Source: Bacteroidota bacterium
Lineage (GTDB): Bacteria > Bacteroidota > Bacteroidia > AKYH767-A > OLB10
Reading direction: 5' to 3'
Length of the DNA: 64,000 bases
Assembly (NCBI GenBank): GCA_016714005.1
Contig: JADJOA010000014.1
Location: 248,001 to 312,000, forward strand
The stretch's first letter is position 1, and every line of letters starts with the position of its first letter. Under the pieces are notes generated by a model. That model saw only the letters and a list, made by a program, of their open reading frames with translations. It had not been told where the DNA came from and did not search any database. The translations under genes and the position numbers were made by a program. Positions 38,766 through 49,266 of the stretch are shown here, one piece after another.

Positions 38766-40067
38766 TTAATGTACCAGTTGGCGCATCATCAACTCTTCAA
38801 TCTCATCTGCTTCAACAGGAATGCTTGCCATTAAATCAATTGGTTCTTTAGTGGTGAGCAATATGTTGTTTTCAATTCTTATTCCAATGGATTCCTCAGG
38901 AATATAAATACCGGGCTCGCATGTAAAAATCATTCCTGCTCTCATGGGTTCATATTTGTTTCCAATGTCATGCACATCTAATCCTAAAAAGTGTGATGTG
39001 CCGTGCATGAAATATTTTTTATAGGCAGGCCAATCGGGGTTTTGTTTTTTAATATCTTCTGTGCTTATTAATCCTAATGAAAGCAATTCCTGCTCCATCA
39101 GTTTTCCTACTTCAATATGATATTTTTCTATGGTGTTGCCGGGCACCAGCATTTTTGTTGCTGCACGCATTACTCGCAGTACAGCATTGTAAACATCGCG
39201 CTGGCGAGGTGTAAATTTTCCGTTAACGGGGATGGTACGCGTTAAATCTGCGGCATAGTTTGCATACTCAGCCCCAAAATCCATTAGCAACAAATCTCCG
39301 TCTTTACATTCTTTGTTATTATCGTTGTAATGGAGCACACATGCACTTGCACCCGATGCGATAATGGGGTTGTAGGCATGACCGTTAGCGCGCTTACGAA
39401 TAAACTCATGAATTATCTCAGCCTCTATCTCATATTCCATTACACCCGGCTTTACAAACTTTAAAACTTTTCTAAACGCCTTTTCAGTAATGTCCATTGC
39501 TTTTTGCATGGCTTTTATTTCCTCATCACTTTTCACCGACCGTAATTGCGCCATTAACGGACCACTACGCTCAAACTTATGCGTAGGGAAACGCTGCTTC
39601 CATTCATTTGCAAACCGCAAATCTTTGTAAGGAACAATCCATGCATGACGATCGTTTTCATTAATATTTAAATAACAATGCTCTGCATGGTGCATAAGCA
39701 TTGGTACTACACTTTCAAAAGCATCGTTCCACAAAACAGTTTTTATGCCAGATGCTTCCTGTGCTTCTGCCTGAGAATATTTATGTCCTTCCCAAATAGC
39801 AATGTGCTCATTTGTTTTTCTTACAAATAAAACTTCGCGGTATTGAGGCAGAGGAGAATCAGGAAAAATTACAAGCGTGGTTTGTTCCTGGTCAATGCCA
39901 CTCATCCAAAGTAAATCGGGGTGTTGCGTAAACTTAAAAGTTTGGTCACCTTTAAAAGGCATTTCATCATTGCTGTTAAAAATGGCAATAGACTTAGGTT
40001 TGAGGTGCGCTGTAAATTTTTTTCTGTTTTCTGTGTATAATGATTGAGATAGTGGAATGTATTTCAT
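38766..40067 (-). CDS. pepP: Xaa-Pro aminopeptidase (M24B, aminopeptidase P)
   Basis: The 433-residue protein has an N-terminal creatinase-like domain and a C-terminal pita-bread domain. Its metal ligands are visible in LLMDFGAEYANYAADLTRTI (Asp pair), HGTSHFLGLDVHD (His), TCEPGIYIP (Glu) and GIRIENNIL (Glu). It removes the N-terminal residue from peptides with Pro in second place and is cytoplasmic, having no signal peptide. Intact. It converges on the SOD gene and probably has its own promoter. Confidence 0.93.
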   Translation of the reverse strand: MKYIPLSQSLYTENRKKFTAHLKPKSIAIFNSNDEMPFKGDQTFKFTQHPDLLWMSGIDQEQTTLVIFPDSPLPQYREVLFVRKTNEHIAIWEGHKYSQAEAQEASGIKTVLWNDAFESVVPMLMHHAEHCYLNINENDRHAWIVPYKDLRFANEWKQRFPTHKFERSGPLMAQLRSVKSDEEIKAMQKAMDITEKAFRKVLKFVKPGVMEYEIEAEIIHEFIRKRANGHAYNPIIASGASACVLHYNDNNKECKDGDLLLMDFGAEYANYAADLTRTIPVNGKFTPRQRDVYNAVLRVMRAATKMLVPGNTIEKYHIEVGKLMEQELLSLGLISTEDIKKQNPDWPAYKKYFMHGTSHFLGLDVHDIGNKYEPMRAGMIFTCEPGIYIPEESIGIRIENNILLTTKEPIDLMASIPVEADEIEELMMRQLVH

Positions 40068-40178
40068 TGTGGAGTGGGTTTATTATCTGTTTCCAAAGAA
40101 AAACAAATATTTTATTTCGTCTTTAAAAACACGCTAAAAAAAATTTGAATATGAAAAATTTGACCGAATTTGAAATAA

Positions 40179-40223
40179 AAAAAATCCCGTATCAGGATTT
40201 TACTTCCTTTTGCGGGATTTTTT
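40179..40223 (-). terminator. Rho-independent terminator of the small membrane protein gene
   Basis: An 11-bp stem (AAAAAATCCCG at 40179-40189 with its complement at 40213-40223) encloses a 23-base loop, with A and T runs at its edges. It lies 17 bp beyond the leftward stop at 40240. Confidence 0.7.
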
Positions 40224-40239
40224 ATGATATAAAGAGATC

Positions 40240-40648
40240 CTATTTCATTTTACCAAGCACAAAACCTATTACCCCTGCAGCAATTGCCCATATCAAACTA
40301 TTCACTACAATATCAACTGCCATCATAGTAGTATTATATAGGTTCATAAAGGCATAAAACCCCAGGTCAATACTTATTACAACCAAACCGGCTATGATTA
40401 AACCATTGGTAAAGCCGCTGGCAAAATTCCTACAGTTTATCCATTTGTCAAAAGCCAGGCAAACAACAATGCATAAACCAAATGCGAAGCAAACAGCACC
40501 CCAAGTTTTGGGGGTTAAGCATAAGGCCTTCGTATTTTACCGTGTTGGCTTCCATAAAATCCATTAACAACATTCCATAAATTAACCAACCAAGCATAAA
40601 GGTGGTAATGGCACCCGCTATTGCAGCGGCAATAACTTTTTTGTTCAT
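40240..40648 (-). CDS. Small four-helix membrane protein, frameshifted
   Basis: About 135 residues after repair. It begins MNKKVIAAAIAGAITTFMLGWLIYG; a frame break near 40505, at a C/T-rich stretch after LMLNP, hides the rest. The other frame continues with AVCFAFGLCIVVCLAFDKWI, GLIIAGLVVISIDLGFYAFMN and SLIWAIAAGVIGFVLGKMK, so four membrane segments are present in all. I know of no function; the architecture resembles small DUF1761-like Bacteroidetes proteins but I do not assign a family. A hairpin terminator follows. Confidence 0.7.
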
Positions 40649-40828
40649 GATAAATTTTGTTTAAAGTTTAGGATAGTAAATGTATTGGAAATGGCATATT
40701 CGTTTCTTTTAAATAACAATCTTTAAAAGGAGTTATAAACCGCATTTGTTTATTGCGGAGCGAAAACCTAAGTTTTAAATTTGGTTTCTGAGTTTGATTC
40801 CTTTACTATCGTAGCAACTATTAATTAA

Positions 40829-41364
40829 ATGCCTCCTAAAAATATACTGAAGAAGAGTTGGTGTCTTTGCTTAAGTTGCAGGACAAAACCGCCTTCAGTT
40901 ATTTGTACGATAACTACTCAGGAGCTTTGTTTGGAATAGTTCTTAAAGTTTTGCATCAGGAAGAAGAACTTTCGCAGGATGTATTACAGGAAGCCTTTGT
41001 TAAAATATGGCGTAAAATTGATAGTTACGATAACTCCAAGGGCACGCTGTTTACATGGATGCTTAACATAACGCGTAATACAGCCATAGATAAATTAAGA
41101 AGTATTAAACGCACATCAATCCAATCGTTAGATGATAACGTAGGTTTCGTTGAAAAGCAGTATAGCCATACTATGAAAGAGGACAGGATAGGTGTGAAAG
41201 ATGTGGTTAATAAACTGAAGCCCGAGTATAAAACTATTATTGACCTTTCCTATTACGGAGGTTACACGCAGGAAGAAATTGCCGAACAGCTTAATATGCC
41301 GTTAGGTACAGTAAAGACGCGTGCCCGTGCAGCATTAATTGAGTTAAGGAAATTTATTACATAA
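40829..41364 (+). CDS. ECF-type RNA polymerase sigma factor, frameshifted near the start
   Basis: About 178 residues after repair. Region 2 has FSYLYDNYSGALFG and DVLQEAFVKIWRKIDSY; region 4 has YYGGYTQEEIAEQLNMPLGTVKTRARAAL. The first visible frame begins with GTG at 40858. The likely true start is the ATG at 40829: adding one A to the A5 run after it gives MPPKKYTEEELVSLL, joining the frames. A possible TTTG/TACTATCG promoter (40780-40811) lies just upstream. The anti-sigma gene begins 2 bp downstream with GTG, so the two are coupled and the sigma factor is probably held at the membrane. Confidence 0.9.
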
Positions 41365-41366
41365 AA

Positions 41367-42188
41367 GTGGATTACAAAACATACATAGAATCAGGAAAAT
41401 TAGAGAGCTACGTGCTTGGCTACTGCACCGCAGAAGAGATGCAGGAAGTGGAGTGCATGGCACGTATTTTTCCGGAAGTGAAGCAGGAGCTTGAAGCTAT
41501 TCGCATTTCAATGGAGCAAATTGCTCTACAAAATAAAGTAGAGCCGCCTGCATCGTTGAAGGATAAAATTTTTGCAGCCATTGAAGATGAGGTAAAAAGC
41601 GTAGAGAATACCAAAGGCAAAATTATTACCATGCAAGAGCCCGTTGTTCAAAAAGGCTCCTCTTGGAGACTGCTTGCAGCAGCCTGTATAGCATTGCTGC
41701 TTGTTAGTTCGTTTGTGTTATATAATTTTTACAGTACTAATAATAACCTTAAAGAAGAAGTTGCGGAATTGAAAGGGGCAAACAAAGAAATGATTGAAAA
41801 TAATAAGCAACTTTCAGATGAAATAGCAACTGCCAGTAAACAGATGCAGATTTTTAACAACCCCTCTATTACAAAGGTTGCAATGAAAGGTCAGGCGGTT
41901 TCTCCAAATTCTCTGGCTACAATTTACTGGGATAAAAATTCAAGAGAGGTTTATCTTTCTGTTAACGCATTGCCTGCTCCACCGCAAGGCAAACAATACC
42001 AGTTGTGGGGCATTGTAAACGGGGCTCCTGTTGACTTGGGTGTTTTTGATATTACCGATGCAGATACTGTTAAACTACAAACAATGAAGCAGGTTGATAA
42101 CGCTGCCGCTTTTGCCGTTACGCTTGAAAAAGTTGGAGGCAGCCCTACACCAACACTTACGGAAATGTATGTGATGGGTGTATTGTAG
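41367..42188 (+). CDS. RskA-type membrane anti-sigma factor
   Basis: The 273-residue protein starts with GTG. The N-terminal cytoplasmic region (ESYVLGYCTAEEMQEVECMA) is the zinc-less anti-sigma type. One membrane helix (LLAAACIALLLVSSFVLYNFY, about residues 102-122) is followed by a coiled coil and a C-terminal RskA domain (VYLSVNALPAPPQGKQYQLW, VDLGVFDI, FAVTLEKVGGSPTP). It would hold the sigma factor encoded 2 bp upstream until released by regulated proteolysis. The signal is not evident. Intact. Confidence 0.9.
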   Translation: MDYKTYIESGKLESYVLGYCTAEEMQEVECMARIFPEVKQELEAIRISMEQIALQNKVEPPASLKDKIFAAIEDEVKSVENTKGKIITMQEPVVQKGSSWRLLAAACIALLLVSSFVLYNFYSTNNNLKEEVAELKGANKEMIENNKQLSDEIATASKQMQIFNNPSITKVAMKGQAVSPNSLATIYWDKNSREVYLSVNALPAPPQGKQYQLWGIVNGAPVDLGVFDITDADTVKLQTMKQVDNAAAFAVTLEKVGGSPTPTLTEMYVMGVL

Positions 42189-42257
42189 TGCTTATCCGAT
42201 ATTGGAATATTTAGATTTGAAGAAATATTGTAGTTTGTATATGTAGTATTTCTTGAA

Positions 42258-44966
42258 TTACCCAAAAATCTTCTTGAGCAATTCTTTTACTTCCCTATCA
42301 TGCGCATGATGAGAACCTGTAGCAGGACTTGCGCTTTCGTTGCGGCTTACAAAATCTATTTTCTTGTTGCGTAAGATGCGCATTAAAAAAGTAAGCGCAC
42401 CCATGTTTTCCGGTTCTTCCTGCGCCCAAACAAATTTTGCTTTTTTATATTTCTTAAACAAGGCATCAACCTGTGTATGCGGGAAAGGATACAGTTGCTC
42501 TAAACGCACAATAGCAGTGTTGTCAATTTTATTTACGGTGCGGTGCTGCAACAGGTCGTAATAAATTTTGCCTGAGCAAAAAACAACCTTAGTTACATCT
42601 TTTACTTTAAGGCTGTCATCAGCAATTACTTCTTTAAAACCACCAGTGGTAAACTCATTAATTGTAGAAACGCATTGCGCGTGCCTCAACAAGCTCTTTG
42701 GCGTAAACACCACCAACGGCTTACGGAAAGGGCGGTGTAATTGTCTTCTTAATACATGAAAAAAGTTAGCAGGTGTGGTGCAGTTTGCAATCTGCATATT
42801 GTCCTCTGCACATAGTGCTAAAAATCTTTCCAATCGTGCGCTACTATGTTCTGCGCCCTGTCCTTCGTAACCATGCGGCAGCAGCAACACAAGTCCATTC
42901 ATGCGGTTCCATTTATCTTCGGCACTGCTCAGGTATTGGTCAATAATAATTTGTGCACCGTTCATAAAATCGCCAAACTGCGCTTCCCAAATTACTAATG
43001 AGTTAGGCGATGACATGGCATAACCATATTCGAAACCCATTACCCCATATTCGCTCAAATGAGAATTATAAATATTAAACGCAGCTTGAGATGAGCCTAA
43101 GTTTTGTAACGGAATATATTTCTCCTCGCTATCTTCAACTGTTACAACAGCATGGCGGTGGGAGAATGTTCCTCTCTTCACATCCTGCCCGCTCACGCGC
43201 ACAGGAAATCCTTCGCGCAGCAAAGTTCCGTAAGCAAGCAGTTCGCCCATTGCCCAGTCAAGCCTGCCGTCACCCACCAGCATTTTTTTTCTGTCATCAA
43301 AAAGGCGGGTTATTTTATTAAAGAACTTTTTATTAGCCGGCAGTTTTAAAAGCGCCTGTGCGGTGTTGGTTAAAACATCTTTGCTCACAAAAGTTTCGGG
43401 CGATGTTTCAAAATCTTTTCTTTGGCCAGCCGCAATCCACTCCAGCTACCCTCTAAAAACCGTGTAACTTTTGATTTCTTTATTTGCCTTGCAGTATCTA
43501 AACTTTTTGCAACATCTCTTTAAACGATGCTTCCATTTCTTTGGCAAGAGTTGCCTCTACACTTCCCTGCGATAAAAGTTTCTGGTTATAAATTTCGCGA
43601 GGGTTGGCATGTGCATTTATGGCTTTATATAAAAGCGGTTGTGTAAAGCGTGGTTCATCACCTTCATTGTGTCCGTATTTTCTGTACCCCAAAATATCTA
43701 TAAACACATCGCGGTGAAACTTCTGGCGGTACTCCATTGCCAGCTGCACAGTAAACACCAGCGCTTCCACATCATCAGCATTCACATGAAACACCGGTGA
43801 GAGCGTCACCTTTGCAACGTCCGTGCAATATGTGCTTGAGCGTGCGTCTAAATAATTTGTAGTAAAACCAATCTGGTTGTTTATAACCAAATGGATTGTG
43901 CCACCTGTTCGATAACCTTTCAGCAAAGACATCTGTATTACCTCGTACACAATTCCCTGACCGGCAACGGCTGCATCGCCATGCAGGAGCACCGGTGCAA
44001 TCATATCCTCCGTGCCCCCATCAGTATTATCAATTTTAGAGCGTACAATGCCCTGCACCAATGGGTCAACTGCTTCAAGATGCGATGGATTTGGTGTTAC
44101 ACTTAGATGTACCTGTTTGCCCGAGTTAGTTGTAACATCGCTTGAGTAACCCAAAATGGTATTTTACATCACCTGCAAAAAAGCGTGTCATCATATTCTT
44201 TGCCCTCAAACTCACTGAAAATTTCTTCGTATGTTTTTCCCATTATGTTGGCTAGCACGTTGAGTCTGCCACGGTGCGCCATGCCAATTACAAATTCTTT
44301 TATGCCAAGGTTTGCTCCAACTTCTATTACGGCATCCATAGCCGGAATTAATGTTTCGCAACCTTCAAGAGAAAAACGTTTTTGACCTACAAACTTGGTA
44401 TGGATAAAATTTTCAAATGCAACAGCCTGGTTCAGCTTATGCAGTATCCTTTTCTTCTGGTCAACATTAAAAGATGGAGTGTTTTTGCTGCCTTCCATTT
44501 TTTGTTCTAACCATTTTACCACTTCGGGCTGACGTATGTATTTATACTCGGCACCAATAGATGCACAGTAGGTTTGTTCAAGATGAGCAATAATATCGCG
44601 CAGCTTTGCTGGGCCAATTCCAATTTCTGTTCCTGCCTGAAAAGTGTTGTCTAAGTCTGTTGTGTTCAAACCAAAATTTTCCAACTCCAGCCCTGGTGTG
44701 TATTTTCTGCGCTCGCGTACAGGATTGGTTTTAGTAAATAAATGTCCGCGTGTGCGGTATCCATTTATCAGGTTTATTACACGGAACTCTTTTTGTAATT
44801 GTTCTGGAATAATTCCTGACGACTCGCCAAAAGATGTGCGTGCAAATTCAAAGCCTTCAAAAAACTTCTGCCATCCGTCATCAACACTTGTTTTGTTTTC
44901 TAAATATTGTTGGTAAAGTTGTTCTAACGCCACGGGGTCGGCATTGCCTATATATGATTCCTGCAT
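42258..44966 (-). CDS. sucA: 2-oxoglutarate dehydrogenase E1 component, with several frameshifts
   Basis: About 905 residues after repair, the usual size. It starts ESYIGNADPVALEQLYQQYL with the E1 N-terminal lobe, then FRVINLINGYRTRGHLF, IGMAHRGRLNVLANIMGK and, after joining, TPNPSHLEAVDPLVQG, VLLHGDAAVAGQGIVYE (thiamine diphosphate region), HVNADDVEALV and the C-terminal EAQFGDFMNGAQIIIDQYLSS and LLLPHGYEGQGAEHSSAR. Breaks: two surplus T near 44150-44172, a missing base near 43501 and one near 43425. It decarboxylates 2-oxoglutarate in the TCA cycle. No sucB follows; the gene converges on the anti-sigma gene. Confidence 0.93.
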
Positions 44967-45115
44967 TATCTGTTAAAATATAGAGTGCGAAAATAGGCAA
45001 AAGCACACTCATTGTTCCAATAGACTCCCCTCATATGGTGTTTTAAATATCAATTCAAAATGAAGTATAGTTTTAATCAACTCCGTCTTTACCTTAAAGA
45101 CCTTTCAGTATTTTT

Positions 45116-46248
45116 ATGCAATTAAATAATATGATAAAAAAATTCTCAAAAACATCCTTGCACTTTTTTACAGGATTGCTGCTGGCATTGGTTGTTGCCG
45201 AAATTTTTTTAAGAATTTACAATCCGTTTCCTGCAACGGTCAAAGGCGATAAAATTTTACTGCGTGCGAATACTAAAATTGTTTACTCCAAGCCCGATAC
45301 AGATGGTACCATGATAGAACATACGGTAACTACAAACAAACTTGGATTCAGAGGGGAGAATCTTCCCGAAAACCCGAATGAATATTTTAAAATAATTACT
45401 ATTGGAGGAAGCACAACTCAATGTCTTTACAGCAGTGACAGCACAACATGGACTGCGTATCTTGAGAAGAATTTAAAACCATACATAAAAAACCTGTGGA
45501 TGAACAATGCAGGACTTGCAGGGCATACAACCTACGGGCATAAAATTTTGCTGGAAGATTATGTAATAAAGCTAAAACCCGATGTTGCTGTTTTTTTGTT
45601 TGGCGTTAACGATATAGGAGTGGTTAAGGATAGTGCCGTTTTTAGTTTATATGCACAAAACAATGAAAACCGCTTTTTGAAATGCTTTAAAACAACTTTG
45701 TACAAAAGCGAGGCGGTAGGTGTAGCAGTAAATCTTTACCGGTATTTTAAAGCGAATAAACAATCGTTAAAGTATGATTACTCTTTTGATATTAAGACCG
45801 CACCTCATATTACACTTAACAGTGCTGAAAGCGATAAAATTTACACTGAAAACATTGCGTGTTTGCCGGATTATATCAGTCGTGTAAATTCAATTGCAGA
45901 TATGTGCTTGGCAAATAAAATTACTCCCGTATTTGTTACGCAGCCAAGTTTGTATGCAGACACTATTGATACAAGCACGGGCGTAAATCTTGCCACTGTT
46001 AAAGTGGGTAACCGGTCAGGTTTGTGGTGTTATAATTTATTGGAAGCATACAATAATGCTATGAGAAAAGTGGCGGGAGAAAAAAAAATATTTCTTGTTG
46101 AACTCGCGCAGCATCTTCCGCACGACTCAAAATATTATTATGATTTTATTCACTATAATGATGAGGGTAACAAAAGATTGCTGAAATAATGAGTGCACAA
46201 CTAAAGGAATATTTGAAAATAAATAGAATAACCAGTTCGAGCGATTGA
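45116..46248 (+). CDS. Membrane-anchored SGNH/GDSL-type hydrolase, frameshifted near the end
   Basis: About 377 residues after repair. An N-terminal anchor (LHFFTGLLLALVVAEIFL) is followed by SGNH blocks: IGGSTTQ with the catalytic Ser, LFGVNDIG (Asn block) and DFIHYNDEGNKR with the Asp-His pair. The apparent stop at 46187-46189 results from a missing A near 46177; adding it gives GNKRIAEIMSAQLKEYLK and the stop at 46246-46248. The family removes or adds acyl groups on lipids or polysaccharides. The periplasmic location and nearby surface genes make a glycan O-acyl role possible, without proof. Confidence 0.8.
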
Positions 46249-46549
46249 AATATCTGATTGGTTTTAATATCGCGTCACCAACATTATTTTTTTAGACACA
46301 GATTTACAGATTAATTAAATTGATTGGCTGATTTACACTGATTCTGCTTCGCAGCAAGAATCTCTGAAAATATTAAAGGAAGCGCTTTAATTTCTTTCTT
46401 AAATCTGTGTCTAAAAACTTATTACCTTATTAAACCAATTTTAGGTTTGCCAAAATTCTATGGCACTATCAATTGGATTAATCACGAGTAAACGTATGTT
46501 GCAGGTTCACAATTTTATGTTGATAAATGAAGTATGCAAAAAATAAAAA
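46249..46549. repeat. Intergenic region with long inverted repeat arms at 46289-46306 and 46400-46417
   Basis: This stretch contains no gene. Its main structure is an inverted repeat: TTTTTAGACACAGATTTA at 46289-46306 is the exact reverse complement of 46400-46417, an 18-bp pair separated by 93 bp. Between the arms are ACACAGATTTACAGATTAAT- and CTGATTTACACTGATT-like segments that recur in intergenic DNA of many Bacteroidetes. It could be a small non-coding repeat element of MITE type, or a long RNA hairpin after the SGNH gene. Confidence 0.6.
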
Positions 46550-46582
46550 TTTGGGTATTGCCAAAACTTATTTCTACTTTTG
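46550..46582 (+). promoter_or_regulatory. Complete Bacteroidetes promoter before the FadL-type gene
   Basis: A TTTG -33 box at 46550-46553, a 21-bp spacer and the TAnnTTTG -7 box TACTTTTG at 46575-46582 match both halves of the Bacteroidetes consensus. It lies 27 bp before the start codon. This is the best-formed promoter in the window. Confidence 0.68.
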
Positions 46583-46609
46583 ACTACATGCTAAGCTAAA
46601 AATGCTCGT

Positions 46610-47841
46610 ATGAAGCAAACAAAATTTTTACCCTTTTTACTTGTACTATATTTTCAATCGTTTGGAGGCGGGTTCCAGATAAACACAATGGGGCAGCGTG
46701 CACTTAGCATGGGCGGTTCTTTAACAGCACTATCGCTTGATGCTTCGGTAACTTTTTTTAATCCCGGTGGTATGTCTTTTTTAAAAAATAATTCCATAAT
46801 GATTGGCACAACAGCCATTATGCCCAAGACGGCTTTTTTAAGTGCATTAGACGGGAAACAAGTTGACATGGAAAGCCAGATTTTTTTTCCGTTTTATGCA
46901 TATGGCACCTATCATATCAACGAAAAAATTTCGGCAGGCATTAGTATTAATACTCCTTTTGGATTAGGCACAAAGTGGAATGATGAATGGGAAGGGCGTT
47001 ATATTACACAGGAAGCAAAACTTAAAACAATTTATTTTCAGCCAACCCTTAGCTATAAAGTGTCAGAAAAATTTGCAATAGGAGCCGGTGTTGTTTTTAC
47101 TACCGGAAAGGCAGAATTAAAAAAAGCCACCCCTATTCAGAGCAGTTCATCCTCTTTTGGGACCGGAACACTTAAAGGGTCTGCAAATGGGTTTGGTTTT
47201 TCTGTTGGCGCGTTTATTTCTCTAATCAAAAACATCACTGGGTGTTTCTTATCGTAGCGGTGTTAATCTTGATGTAGAAGATGGCGATGCCACGTTTGAA
47301 AATATTCCATCATCGGCATCAGAAATTTTTCCTTCATCAACAGGTTTTACAACTACATTGAAAATGCCATCGGTAATTTCAATTGCTATAGGGCACCGAT
47401 TTACAGAAGATGTGCGTGCGCAATTTGAAATTAACTACACCGGATGGAAAACATTTGATGCAATTGATTTTGATTTTCCAGAGGCTTATGCAGAATTAAA
47501 TGCTTCAGGTAAATTAGAAAGACAATATAAAAATGCAGTTGCCGTGCGCTTAGGTGCAGAGTGGGATGTAAATACTAAATTTACATTACGTGCCGGAGCA
47601 GTTTATGATCAAACCCCCGTTAAAGATGGCTATGTAAGTCCTGATTTGCCGGATGCAAACAAATATGCATTTGCAGGTGGGTTAGGTTACAATGTAACCG
47701 ATCAGTTTACCATTGATTTATCGTATGCTTTTGAAAGCATAAAAGAAAGGCAGGATAAAAAATATTCAAAACCCAATTTTGACGGGGAGTTTTAAAACAT
47801 ACATACATGCTATTGGATTAGGATTGAGCTATGAGTTTTAA
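46610..47841 (+). CDS. FadL/OmpP1/TodX-family outer membrane transporter, frameshifted
   Basis: About 410 residues after repair. The signal peptide is followed by the family start GGGFQINTMGQRALSMGGSL with SVTFFNPGGMSFL, the hatch region, then the beta-barrel strands (FGLGTKWNDEWEGRY, VAVRLGAEWDVNTKFTLRAG, VTDQFTIDLSYAFESI). Extra bases are seen at 47240-47242 (G-run) and near 47790 (T-run). Their removal gives NITGVSYRSGVNLDV and a terminal aromatic (LGLSYEF) before the stop at 47839-47841. It imports hydrophobic compounds such as fatty acids across the outer membrane. Confidence 0.9.
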
Positions 47842-47863
47842 ATTATCTACTAAGCTTTTTGCC

Positions 47864-49220
47864 ATGGATTTCAAAAAAATAAAATACGGATTGTTACTAT
47901 TGCTATTTGCAGGTTGCAAGCCTGAATTATCAGAACTCAATTTTGACAATAATGGGATTGATTTTTCAAGATATGTTGCAGTAGGAAATTCACTTACTGC
48001 AGGGTATATGGATGCAGCGTTATATAACAATGGGCAATTGAATTCTTACCCCGCCATACTTTCTGCACAATTTTCGGTTGTAGGAGGAGGTGCATTAAAA
48101 CAACCAATGGCAAACAGCGATGTTGGTTTTGGAATTGATGCTTATACTTTAACTGCTAATTCAAGACTTGCTTTAGATTATAAAACCACCTGCACCGGTG
48201 CGGTAGAAGTATTACCTGACTATGTTTCAACCGGTGATGCGAATGTAATTGTCAACAATATTTATACCTCACAAGGCGGACCATTTAACAATATGGGTGT
48301 GCCCGGAATACGTACATTTCAAGTAAGGCAAAGTACCTTTGGCGATCCAAACCTTATTATTTCTAAAAATCCATTTTACTCAAGGTTTGCCTCAAACCCA
48401 GGCACTTCCACTGTATTGCAAGATGCTGTAAGTCAAATGCCAACATTTTTTACTTATTGGATAGGAAGTAATGATGTGTTGGGTTATGCAATAGCAGGTG
48501 CTGATGCAACTTTAGATAGTATAACCACTACCTCTGTATTTAACAACGAGGTTGACTTACAGGTTTCGCAACTTGCATCAGCAACTTCACTTAAAGGAGC
48601 CGTTGCCAACATCCCTGATATTTTAGATATCCCTTATTTTAATACCATACCATATAACGGATTAACTTTAGATGCTAACACGGGCCGCTACTTTAAATAC
48701 ATTGTACACACCAATAAATCCTGCCATACAATTTACAGTCGGATCCAATGCATTTGTAATGATTGATGCAACAGCACCCGGTGGTATGCGACAAGTAAAA
48801 AGCACAGAACTTGTTTTGTTATCGCTCCCGCTCGATTCGGTAAAATGTGCGCAATGGGGCAGTAATCCTCTGTATCCTTTACAAGATAAATATGTATTGG
48901 ATGCCGCTGAAATAACACAAATAAGAGGAGCCATTTCAGCATTTAATGCTAAGCTGCTTGCCGTTGCCAGTAATTACGATTTGGCTTTTGTTGATATAAA
49001 CGCATTTTTTAAAACCGCTAAAAGCGGATACACTTTTAATGGCGTAACATTTACAGCCCAGTTTGTACAGGGCGGAGCATTTTCGCTGGATGGCGTTCAT
49101 CCTAATGGCAAGGGCTATGCTTTGGTAGCTAATGAATTTATTAAAGCCATTAACCTGAAATATGCCTGTAAAATTCCATTGGTTGACGCCAATGATTATC
49201 CTGGAGTGGTGTTTCCATAG
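47864..49220 (+). CDS. SGNH/GDSL-family lipoprotein esterase, frameshifted
   Basis: About 452 residues after repair. I choose the ATG at 47864 because it is followed at once by a lipoprotein signal with lipobox LLLLLFAGCKP. SGNH blocks are VAVGNSLTAGYMD (catalytic Ser), YWIGSNDVLGYA (Asn-Asp block) and DGVHPNGKGYALVAN (Asp-His pair). An extra G in GGG near 48684 breaks the frame; removing it gives DANTAATLNTLYTPINPAIQ. The FadL-type pore just upstream suggests a lipid-ester hydrolysis and uptake unit at the outer membrane, an inference from order. Confidence 0.85.
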
Positions 49221-49266
49221 TTAGGTTAAGTTAACACTTTAATTACATTGATTCTAAAAGAATAGA

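Noticed and set aside
40145..40357. 70-codon plus-strand frame
   Set aside because: It runs over the terminator and antisense to the repaired small membrane protein gene at 40240-40648, which has clear membrane helices.
42258..44966. sucA as a true pseudogene
   Set aside because: All breaks are single-base and all catalytic segments are conserved; the pattern is the same as in essential genes nearby.
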